Assembly: GCA_026874595.1 (NCBI GenBank)
Contig: CM049319.1
Location: 69,501-133,500 of the forward strand
Source: Sipunculus nudus
Lineage: Eukaryota > Annelida > Sipuncula > Golfingiida > Sipunculidae
Direction: 5' to 3'
Length of the DNA stretch: 64,000 nt
The translations under genes and the position numbers were made by a program. Under the pieces are notes generated by a model that worked only from the letters and a program-made list of their open reading frames with translations, had not been told where the DNA came from and searched no databases. Positions 38,401-48,667 of the stretch are shown piece after piece (position 1 is the stretch's first letter; the number at the start of each line of letters is the position of its first letter).

Positions 38401-40396
38401 ATGAAATGGTTACAAAATGCAGTTGAATTCAGCCACAATTGACTGAAAACAACTAACATAAAAAAATTTTGCATAAAATTGTGATGCAGTGTGCTCAAAT
38501 ATCATGGTGAAAAAGAATTAAATATACCTTTGTACCAAGTAATGTCAAGGAATATTCCTCAGCCAGTCAAATGAACAAAATAAAACACAATTTGCACTTT
38601 GCATGATACTGCTGTTCCTCTGATTGTAGAAATGTAATGAAATTGGAAATATCACTCTGTGTGGCAGTACAAGTGCTCTGATAACCAGCTTACATTCATA
38701 CATCAACCTTTTGTCTGAAATGGTAGACACAAAACAAGAGCATTATATTTATAAAAATAATTGTTTAATAAGTCCAGTAAAATAACAATGTAACATATAA
38801 TTAAATCATGCATGCAGTACACAACTTGTAACTGCACAACTCGCGACACAAGCCTCCATTTAAAAACATATATATACAAGTAAGATTTTCTAGAGTCCAA
38901 TGCTAAAAATTGAATTTCAGGAAATTGAATTCACAATTACTGATTATTTAAAAATGGACAGATAGACAGGTAGACAAACAGAGTTAATCACTTTATCTCC
39001 CTTTCTGCTGAAGCTGGAAAATGATTAACATATGTTTGAAGTACTCTGGGAGTGCAGTGTCATGGATACCTGACTCATAAAATGATGAAACAAGAGTCTA
39101 CAGTCAATACTGTTCCCTGATGACTGTCTTCATTCCATATGCCTGCATGCATCACGGTGTCTGAGAAACACAGCAACACTGCACTCAGTCACTGTTGATC
39201 TTCATCAAACATTTAGAAACTGAATTTATAGATCTGAAAATACATCAAATTTCACATTAATAATAAAAGATGTAACAGAATTCAGACTTTGTGCATATCT
39301 TGCAATTGTACAATAATACAAGAAGAAATACAATAGAATATGGGTCATCATAACATGATTTCAGGTGATGGAGATTTGCCCATTTCCAAAATTTCAAAGT
39401 TAGAAAGTTCCAAACATATTTGTTTTGCTTATCTGAATTTCAATGCTAAAACCATGTACTTTCTTAAAGTTCACAGAACATTAGTCATAGTGTCCAAACT
39501 TCAGGATTCAAAGGAGACCTCCCTAGATATTGAGTATGAATGGCCTAATGGTTAAATATATGCCCTGTCAGTCTTTCAGGCTGCTCAAAATTATGTTTTC
39601 GGCCCGTATCTCACAGAATAAAGTTCACTATGTCCTACAGTTTTTGACAAAATGCTATCGAATTTTCATATTATAATAGTTGGACAAAATTTAAAGGTCT
39701 GATATTACCTTTATGACAATAACTTAAAAAGATTATAAAAATCTGTCATATGCTAGAAAAAATATATAAATCTGTTATATGCTTGAACAAAATTTAAAAA
39801 AAAATCTGTTATATGCTTAAAAATTTTTGTTATAAAAAAATCTGTTATATGTTTGAAAATTTTTTTTTATAAAAAAATCTGTTATACGCTTGAAAACGAC
39901 TCTTTATCTTCAACATCCGTATCATGTAAAGTAAGTCGATATCTTTCCTGATGTTTTCACAAGATACATTTTATTTGGGTAAATAACTGCTACAAATTGT
40001 GCAATTGTCACCCAATTTTTGACAATAAAGTGCAACAATTGGCTTTTACTGAAAAATTGAGGTTTCTCCTTAATTTCTCATAAAAAATGTAGTCACAGTG
40101 ACCAATATTCAGGTTTGTTAGAAAATAAGGACATCTACCTGGATGTCAAATTTTGGATTCACTGGTCCAGTGGTTTTGAAACGTGGCATGTAAACGGAGA
40201 TCGAGCTGGACAACCAGACCGATAATGGACAAATGACCATAGCTATATCTGACATAACATATATACAGGTAGTCATCTGAGCTAAAAATGGTGCTACATA
40301 AATATTTCCTTTAACACAATATCAATTATTCTCAATTGAATGATAGCTCTTATTTCTAGAATTGTAAGAAATCTAAAAGCCTAAATCAGTATATAC
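38401..40396. other. Interior of TIR element, left part
   Basis: It contains an imperfect repeat of AAAAAATCTGTTATATGCTTG (about 39735-39890) and a possible tRNA-like segment near 39539-39605 (GGCCTAATGGTTAAATATAT followed by a weak B box). The first copy of an internally dispersed repeat starts at 40059. No coding exon was recognised. Confidence 0.4.
40059..40289. repeat. Internal dispersed repeat, copy 1
   Basis: It aligns with 43240-43450: GAGGTTTYTCCTTAATTTCT, CAAATTTTGGATTCAYWGGT, a GGACAATG..CATAGCT stretch, and TGAGCTAAAAA at the end. It resembles short repeats common in marine invertebrates. Confidence 0.7.
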
Positions 40397-40510
40397 CTTC
40401 TGAACATCAATAAATGCTGCCTTTGCTTCTGCTATGGTGGGCTTGGCATTTCTTCCTCTGTGCTGGAATCAGTTTTGGCAGTAAACGAAGCATCATAGCA
40501 CTAATGGCAC
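40397..40510 (-). pseudogene. Putative exon C of the TIR-element gene
   Basis: On the minus strand TTTCTTTCAG precedes position 40510 and GTATATAC follows 40397, good acceptor and donor sites around 114 bp. One frame reads AISAMMLRLLPKLIPAQRKK, and a frame shifted by one base continues AKPTIAEAKAAFIDVQK up to the donor. The two halves read as one protein segment broken by a single-base indel, so this copy is decayed. The family was not recognised with certainty. Confidence 0.5.
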
Positions 40511-43239
40511 CTGAAAGAAACCAGGAATATAACAGAATGTCAACTTGTAGGACAATAACAGATTTACTACGAAAAATTTAATTTCTCGACCAATAAACAA
40601 ATTTCATGGAATGTCCACAGGCATTATGAAAATCATGATCCTGCTGATCATGCAGTGGTCAAGATTTTGAAGCAAACTGGTTTGATAACCTTCCTTGTAG
40701 ATATATATACCATAACACATGAGTGGTCATATGGAGTGATTGATAAAGGGACTATTTAAAAGTTAAATGTGTCCATTAGTCATTTTTCTCCATGAAATGC
40801 ATTTAAAACTGTTTAAAATGTTAATGATGAGTCAGAAACAGGTTTAAAAGAGACCATTACATCAGCTTTATTATACATATAAAGATGTAAGAGGGCAGAT
40901 TTATAAAAAGTCACATACATGTCACTCTCAAAATCCATCTGGAACCTCTGTATAAACAACAAGGGATCCATCAGTCACAGTGCTCAGCTGAAGTTGACCT
41001 TGAGGTAAAAATCTGAAAATGGAGGTAATGTCTGATATGAAGAGGTAATATAGACCATGGCTGGATGATATGATTGGTTTGTATTGATGAGTAAGAAATT
41101 GTTGCAAATAATATTTTGTGACCTGACCATGTGTTTTCTAATGTTAAAATTAAAGCATGTGCGCGGTTTGTGAACATTAGATGTATATTATTACCATAAT
41201 CATTGGTTGGCTTTTTGATAAATTGATGACAGTACAGTAGTTTACACATTTGTTTGATTGGGTCTATTTTTTATTAATATTTTTTATATTATTAAATATA
41301 TGTATTTTTTATTTTATAAAATGTATACAGTTGAAATATAACTTATGTTCCCAGTCCACAGGTGTAAGGACTTGGTGGTGGTGTGGGGGTGGTATGACCG
41401 GAGTTACAACATCTCTGTATTATCAAAGTGTATATACATAGGATTTTCACTTAATTCAACAAAGCTTACAGAATAAAAAAGTTCATTCACAATTACTTAT
41501 ATTTTAAAAAAGGACAGACAGACTGGTAGACAAACAAAGCTGATAATATATGGTTCAATTATTTCTTAATTTTTTTATTATATCAATTTTTTTAAAGTTA
41601 AACATCTGAAATATTACACAATTGAGTATATAAGTTGTTTTCAAATTTCAGACTTTAATAGCTTAAATCCATACACATACAGCATATGAAAGTTATTTCA
41701 ACAGTGCTTATAGGAAAAATATCATGATAAATATATATTTAATGATAACGGAGAGATGATGGACAGACAGAGCTGATCACTTTATGTTCCATTCTCCTGA
41801 AGCAAGAATGTGTTTCAATTAGATCTTAATTTTTTCTAATCCAATTGTTTTTTAAATGAAATAAATTTTACACACTTGCACAGGCGCAAAGGAATCATTG
41901 GTAGCGGGGGGGGGGGGGGGGGGATTAACAACACTTCTGCATATATACATACAGGGCAAACAAAGCCTGATCTCCAATTCTGCTGAGGCAGGAAAATAAT
42001 GAACAATTGTTTGTATTAGATCCTCATTTTTTCTTATCACATCAATTTTTTTAAATTTTAAGTATATATTTCTATACATTCCCAATATAACATATATATC
42101 TGAATATAAAAGTTAATTCATAATTCTAAATGCATCATCATATATCTCAATCTTGTCAGTTAACCCCACATCATGCATACAAATGCATATTTATTTTTTT
42201 ACCACACAAATATATCTTTTAAATTTGCAAAACAATAAATATCTAAAAATAATACTTGAATCAGATTTCACAATTTTTCATTGTGCCTTTATTTATTTGT
42301 AATTTGCTTCATATTTTATAAATTTATGCATACTGATGGGTTTAATTTTAATATTTTAAAATCATTTAAAAGGAAATTGATTTCTTTAAAAAGGCTACAT
42401 TAACCCAAATGGCTTCTTCTGGATTACTCAATGAATTACTCATTCAAGGAAAGTTTTGTATATTGGAGTGGAAACAGCATTACAGTTGAGGAAATACAGG
42501 GCAAACAATAACAATTACTGCATAACACTTGGTGGGTAGGGTTGGCGGGGGGGGGGGGGGGGGGGATGGAGTTGATATGAGAATAACTGTACACCTGTCA
42601 CAGCAGGGGATCTCCCCTAGTGACCTGTAACAAATCAGGAACCCTGGCATAGCTAACTTAACTTCTAGTGACCAGGAGTGGGCTGCCTGCATCCGGAAAA
42701 AGCGCGTGACTATAATAAGAGCCTGAACAAAAAAATTCAATTATTAGCCTAATTTTTTAGCTTTTATTTTCTAATTTCAGGTTGAAACAAATTAAATACT
42801 AAAGTTTACATGCTGTGAAAATTTAATCAACAGTACTCACAGGAAAAAAAAAAAAACGTGCCATGGTCAAAATTGAAGGTAGTTATTTTATTTTTATGCT
42901 AATAATTTTAAAAAAATTAATAATTCAGATCTAATCTTGGGTATACAATTGAATCTTAATTTAAACAAAGTTATATACTTGAACGAAAGGTCTCTAGCTT
43001 CCAAAATTTTCATGTTAGGTGAGTAAATTTCCTGAATTTGTAATTTACAAAGTCCATTATATTCGGGCCCACAACTTGAAGAAATTACACTTAACAGACT
43101 TAATTTCCAGCATTTATATGGAAAATATATAGGAGAATACCAGTACTTCTGGTAAATATTAAGAATGAAAAACAGACAGATCAGTGGTTTTGATATAAGG
43201 CAGTCCTGAAGTGTGATAATAGGTTTTTAATGGAAACCT
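40511..43239. other. Interior of TIR element, central part
   Basis: A segment like AAAGGACAGACAGACTGGTA plus GACAAACA recurs near 38950, 41505, 41760 and 41955, indicating internal duplication. Poly-G runs lie at 41907-41924 and 42547-42566. A possible coding remnant near 40945-41000 (minus) is too short to support. Confidence 0.45.
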
Positions 43240-43450
43240 GAGGTTTTTCCTTAATTTCTCAAAGGAATGAAGTCGCAGTGACCCAGTTTCCTGTTTGGTA
43301 GGAGATTTTGGGGACATCTAACAGTATGCCAAATTTTGGATTCATAGGTCTAATGATTTCAAAACGTGCAAATCTAAGGACGGACAGACGACGGACAATG
43401 GACAATGACTATAGCTCAGATAACGTATAGTCAGCTGAGCTAAAAAAAAT
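43240..43450. repeat. Internal dispersed repeat, copy 2
   Basis: Partner of 40059-40289. It is followed at about 43455-43515 by a tRNA-like stretch (TCTGTAGTCTAACAGGTAGA, then AGTTAAAATC as a weak B box), so the whole may be a SINE-type unit. Confidence 0.6.
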
Positions 43451-44235
43451 TTAGGCAGCTTCTGTAGTCTAACAGGTAGAACACATGATTTATACCTGGG
43501 AGGTGGAAAGTTAAAATCATAGCCTAGAAGTAGTGTGCTTGTCTTGGACGGGCCATGAAAGCCATGATTGTTACAGAAGATGGACAAGATACTGAAACTT
43601 GTACCACCATACTCAACTGATTAGCAGACAGATTAAAATCATGTACAATATTTCAAAAAGAACTATACACCTACTTATAAGGTGGTCCAAGATTACCTGC
43701 TGATGGCTCAGATGAATTCAAACCAGCTATCATCTTCATGCTGTCTGGGTATTTCACTGCCACCTGGTTTTTATCCTTCAGCTAGGATGGCTGCCATGTC
43801 ATCTCATTTAGCCATCAACTCCATCATGCCTCCTCATCCAGATATATTCCGAAGAAGTCTCCCTCTACCTATGAATGTCAAGTTAGCCAAATCAAGAATC
43901 AGTTTGCTTGGAATAGTTTACTGATAGATCAGGTATTATATAAAACCTTGAATTCACCTACACAAAGTAAAATAATGAAATCATTTACATGATGAAAAGA
44001 TTGGGTACCTCTGGCTTCTCACATTAGTATTGTAGGAGACTTTTTATTCTCAGGTTGAAGAATCTGACCATTGTAAACAGGATTCATGCATGCAACACGT
44101 CACTAGTAACTTGTTTACCTTTAGCCTAAAGATCCATTGGGATTATAGTATCATCTGAAAGAGTATTTTCACTGGTAGGACTAGTGATTGTAATATAGAT
44201 TTTTTTAAATAGAAAATCAGGAAGTAATTACCCAT

Positions 44236-44337
44236 ATACAGGGGCGGATCCAGGATTTAGAAAATGTGTCATACAGACCCTTATGTGTGTGTCTGTGACT
44301 CCACCACCACCCCCTCCCCCCCCCCCCCCCCCCCCGA
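44236..44337. mobile_element. Fragment of a dispersed GGGGCGGATCCAGG repeat
   Basis: CAGGGGCGGATCCAGGATTT starts the segment and a C-run of about 23 ends it. A second copy lies at 54150-54267 (CAGGGGCGTTCCAGGATTTA ... 26 C), and a weaker one at 26312. The shared start and homopolymer end indicate a dispersed family of unknown class. Confidence 0.5.
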
Positions 44338-44408
44338 GTCCTGGAACTTAAAGATAAATTGACGCCACTGGCTGTAAGAATTAGCAAACCTTAGATATCT
44401 CATTTACT

Positions 44409-44557
44409 TTATATCCAAACATGGGCCTTCTTCTCCGCAAATCCAGGGTAACCTCGACACCCTGTCTCTGAAATGTACTCGTGCATCCTCTCTCTCAGTT
44501 CCTGATATTAATGCTGGAGCCATTTGGTCTCGAGCTTGATGGAGGCAGTGTCTGGAT
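44409..44557 (-). pseudogene. Putative exon B of the TIR-element gene
   Basis: On the minus strand TTATGTTACAG precedes 44557 and GTAAATG follows near 44409. Taking one base from exon A (phase 1), the frame reads DPDTASIKLETKWLQH, a stop, then YQELRERMHEYISETGCRGY and PGFAEKKAHVWI, with another stop near the donor. The phase matches the end of exon A exactly. Two in-frame stops show this copy is inactive. Confidence 0.5.
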
Positions 44558-44559
44558 CT

Positions 44560-44953
44560 GTAACATAAAATTACCGGTACTCAGAAATACTATATATACT
44601 GTATGAATCTGTATTAAGCAGGCCCCAGGCAGAGCTGATTCATTTGGATTCAATTTGCATTTTTTTTTGCAGGAAAACAAGTCATAATAGAATAACTACT
44701 TATTAAAACTACTTCTACTAAAATAATAGTTTCCACTTTACCAGTGAAATGTTCTGTTTTAATACTTACTACCAAGAGTTATTCTATTTTTCAAGAAATG
44801 GAACATTTTTTCTTTAAAGGGGAAAACAATTTTGTACTGTTTAATAGAAGAAGGGGAACCTTTTATTTTTGAACACATTGTGCACACATGGAAAACAACT
44901 TGGCTTCATGTCATATTGCACCAACTTGTAATTTAAGTGATAATATATATATA

Positions 44954-44993
<40 letters not shown>

Positions 44994-45696
44994 ATACACA
45001 TGCACACACATATATATATATTAAATACACATAGCGGTATATTTTTTTAATACCGTTGAAAGTTTCCGTATTTGAATTGCCCTACCTATGTTTGATAATT
45101 TATGAAAAAAAACATGACGATGCATGTATGTCCAGCACTTCAGCCCATGCTCAGTTATGCGTGACATGCTCTCTCAGACCAAACATGTACGCTCGCACTT
45201 GGTGTGTTGGCCCATGTAACTATTTAACTGGTCTTATGCCACTGCAATGATGTTCAAGTTCCACTGATAAAGAATGAAAGGAATAAATGGTATAGCACTG
45301 AGAACCTGACAAGTTGGTATTCTCACTGGAATTGGATTAAATCCTGTTGGGTCTCCAATAAAATATAGGCAAAAGCTGCCTCCTCTTACCTTGATCATGT
45401 TCTAGGTAAATAAATCATTATTCTTGTAAGTCGTTTGAGTCAGGGTTACATTTGCACTGAAAAGACATGATTTGGGTTTTATCTGACACATGACTTCTTG
45501 GCCTTGACCCTTTTATTCCAAGCGGCCAGGGTCTTCCTGCACACAGAACACAGGGTGACCCGAAAGAAATGAACATGCTGTGTAAAATGATGAAACTTAA
45601 ATTGGACCACACCAACAATTAATGAGAAAGCCTGTGAAAAGACAATATATATGACAATATAAACATATATAAACACACATATCAATATTATATATA

Positions 45697-45749
<53 letters not shown>

Positions 45750-46093
45750 TTATTTAGTATATACTTATAAAGCATATATATATATATAAATATATATTCA
45801 TTTAAAATATCTTTTGAAGATGTTACTGTTTAATGTTATTTTATAAAGGAATATATTTGTTTTATATTCCTGTGACGTCACACAAACATGTTTTTAATAT
45901 TTCATTTTATTTGTACTTAATTTCTATTCATATTAAACATTTAAATATTCATTGGAAGGGGCATATGACATATTAAAGGCATTTGAACCGAAGCCCCCCC
46001 CCCCCCCCACACACACACACACACAGACACACCCCACACAAAAATTGAAAGTTGGGGTGGGGGCAATTTAATGGAATAGTTTTGCCCATATGC

Positions 46094-46141
<48 letters not shown>

Positions 46142-46765
46142 AAATTTTAATTGTGTAAAATTACCTGAAATCTCTATATTTTTTCTTAAACATTTTGTAT
46201 GGGCCAACTTGGCCCAAGGTTAGTGTCCTTCTGTAAAGATTTCCTATGGGATTTTTGTCACCAATATATATTATATATAATATATATATATATATATTAT
46301 ATATATTTTTCAAAGAAATGATGTTCCCACGGGCCACGCCTATGTTTCTTCTAACATCTGTCAAACAAATAAATTTAGTCTGCGCATGCGCACTATTTGA
46401 CAGCATGCATGGTTTCCTTCGTATCGTGCTCCCTGTGGCAGAACAGTCAGCCATTAATTTTTATTTACACCAAAACACTGCTTCATATTCATAAGAAAAA
46501 TTAAGAAGGGTACAAAAAAATAAAAGAACATTTTCTCTTTGGAATATGAACATTTTTAGAATCGGATGACTTAGAATATGCAAGATGTTATTGGATTCTA
46601 ATGAAGTGATCTAATGTATTTTTACATCATCAATCGATCATGACGGCAATGAATTTAGCGTGTCGGTTTTAAACTTAATACACTGGTTAAAGTCAGTTCT
46701 AAAAATACTTTACAGCCAAATTAAATACCAAAGCCAGTGAAATCTAACCAGAAAATAAGCCTTAC
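44560..46765. other. Interior of TIR element between exons A and B
   Basis: Intronic sequence with (TA)n tracts at about 44942-44990, 45701-45749, 46099-46137 and 46265-46300, and a (C)n(AC)n tract at 45995-46032. No further exon could be supported. Confidence 0.5.
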
Positions 46766-46853
46766 CCTTTATATGACCTGTGAAAAACACCCAAGTCCCT
46801 TGCTCCTGCTTCAACTTCAGCTTTTCAAGTATCTTCTTAACAAATTTGTCCAT
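46766..46853 (-). pseudogene. Putative first exon A of the TIR-element gene
   Basis: The minus-strand ATG at 46853-46851 opens a 29-codon frame starting MDKFVKKILEKLKLKQEQ and ending in FFTGHIK. It is followed by GTAAGG, a strong donor, leaving phase 1. The exon lies about 270 bp inside the right end of the element. Upstream sequence (46860-46960) is GC-rich, as expected for a promoter. This exon has no defect, but the downstream exons do. The protein is not recognised. Confidence 0.55.
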
Positions 46854-46994
46854 GTTGAACTAGAAGACGCTACAAAACACGTGGACTAACACGCAGCTCC
46901 TATGCAGCGTCCAATGAGGAAAGGCGATCGCGCACGTGCCCCCGTGTCGGAAACAAATCTAAATGTTACTTTGTATCAGATTATCAGTTTGCGG

Positions 46995-47118
46995 GCAACC
47001 AATTGGCCGCGGTCGGTGTCAACCAATATTCTGGGCTCTACTCAAACAATATTTGGTTGATTTTAACCAATATCTGCTTCAACCAATTAAATTGGTAGCT
47101 GTTTCAACCAATCCGTTT
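46995..47118. repeat. Right subterminal repeats of the TIR element
   Basis: About seven CAACCAAT / ATTGGTTG motifs occur, including ATTTGGTTGATTTTAACCAA and CAACCAATTAAATTGG, mirroring the array inside the left end. Confidence 0.8.
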
Positions 47119-47126
47119 TTAGAGTG

Positions 47127-48455
47127 TAGATGTGAATGGCACGGCTTATTTGGAAAACTTGAGCGATTTGTTATCCGTGATATTCTGCTAAAACAAACTT
47201 CAGTGAAAGAATTCAATCTCTGATGACTAAATATGAACATTTTTATCAGAATTATATATTGAGGGCGAAATTTAACATTATATATCATATATGTCCAATT
47301 TTAAAACTATGTGCTGTTTTGTTGACTTCATTTTCTTGTTTTTATTCATAAACACGCATCATTCATGTGTTATTCGACGAAATAGTATAATTATATTTAA
47401 ATTTATATTGCCATTCATAAAAATACGTTTCTTTCCAACACTGTGTATGTTTATTTCAATTTGTTATATCCATTCATAAAGATTTTGATAAGAGCATTGA
47501 TAAGACTAACCTTGTAGTTGATCATTTTCAATGATATAATAAAATGCGGCAGGGGGAGATGTGTGTGAGTGTTCTGAATTCCTGCGAGTATGACATATAT
47601 TTGAACTTCCTGTGTTAGAAAATATTTGGAGGTGACGTCATGAAGATCAAAGATAGGCATACGAAAGTCACCGGATAGGGAGGACCCAAAACAAATATTG
47701 TCTGAAAGAGTCGCAACTTCAGCGGTCAAAGCATCGCAGATGCACTAAATGACCTTGCCTTACCTGGCTTTCAGCTCAGCGTTGCATGAGAAGCCAACAG
47801 CGCGCCAACAATGGCGACATTCTTGCAGGTAAACTCCGCAAATATTTAAAGAATGTGTCGACCGCGACCTCACGTTGAGGACACTTGTCACCATTAACAG
47901 CTCCTCTGACCAACCCACCTGTATTCTTGGTCAACACAACTGGAATAATCTCTCATATACGTCCAATAGAAAGTCTGGAAGTTTTAAGTGTCTTTCCCTA
48001 TCATAACAGAAAAAAGGAAGACTACTGTTTTAATACTTTCACGATATATTAGGTTAACCCATATGGGGCACTCGAAGTACAAGTCTCCAAACACGGTGTA
48101 ACCACAACAAACATAGACACGCCTCAGTGTAAACGGAGGTCAGTGCACAGAAGCACTGCTGTGGATACAAGCCTGTGTACGTTATTATGTTTTTTTAAGG
48201 GAACTAATTTATGGAGATATATTAACTCAGTGCTTTGCATATCATCTAAATAACTTTGTACACGCCATGAAAATGAGAAAGAAAAGTAAACAGAGACTTC
48301 CGGAAACTCTGCTACCATATAAGGAACATTTATATGAATCTCCTTATTCAGGTTAGGTCACATGCGTCATGACACGTCATATTTGGGTAATTTGCATAGC
48401 TGGGAGCCACCGCTAATTGAACGTGCCTCTCCCCTGACGGCGGTGCCAGGTCGTC
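47127..48455. other. Intergenic stretch upstream of the collagen-like gene
   Basis: AT-rich to about 47560, then more balanced. ATGGCGACATTCTTGCAG followed by GTAAAC at 47811-47834 looks like a tiny first exon but is unsupported. No other feature was recognised. Confidence 0.45.
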
Positions 48456-48456
48456 G

Positions 48457-48603
48457 TATAAACTGGCTCAGCGGTTAGGCTTGGTTAAACACCTGTCAAA
48501 GGAGAACCGAGGTGCCTGCACTGATCATACAGGCGTGTACAGCGAAGGGAGTGAGACGCACCAACAATCTTATCAAACATAAGGATTTATATCAAAACAA
48601 ATC
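48457..48603 (+). promoter_or_regulatory. Putative core promoter and 5' UTR of the collagen-like gene
   Basis: TATAAA at 48457-48462 stands about 140 bp before the start codon, in a less AT-rich stretch. A transcript starting about 30 bp downstream would have a leader of roughly 115 nt. An E-box-like CACCTG lies just after it. The ATG has a favourable context (A at -3, G at +4). Confidence 0.4.
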
Positions 48604-48667
48604 ATGGATCGCTGGACTTTAGGTTTAGTACTGCTGTGCTGTTTTGGAATTACTGTTTACGCAGCAG
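48604..48667 (+). CDS. Exon 1: signal peptide
   Basis: It encodes [20 protein letters not shown] and one more Ala, a short charged start, a hydrophobic core and a small-residue cleavage context. It ends in phase 1 at GCAG|GTGAGT, a near-consensus donor. Confidence 0.85.

Larger units (their letters stand above)
38085..47126. mobile_element. 9-kb CACTA-like TIR DNA transposon carrying a decayed gene
   Basis: The left end CACTCTAAAAATGGATCGGT and the reverse complement of the right end (CACTCTAAAAACGGATTGGT) form terminal inverted repeats. TA flanks both sides. Inside each end lie many short palindromic units of the GGTTGAAATCAACC type, like the subterminal transposase-binding repeats of CACTA/EnSpm elements. 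The minus strand carries remnants of a spliced gene starting about 270 bp inside the right end (exons at 46853-46766, 44557-44409, 40510-40397). No transposase domain was recognised, and the superfamily assignment rests on the CACT start and subterminal repeats. Confidence 0.65.

Noticed and set aside
47811-47828. Tiny first exon ATGGCGACATTCTTGCAG with donor GTAAAC
   Set aside because: The donor and start context are plausible, but its phase (0) does not match exon 2 of the collagen-like gene, and no other partner exon was found.
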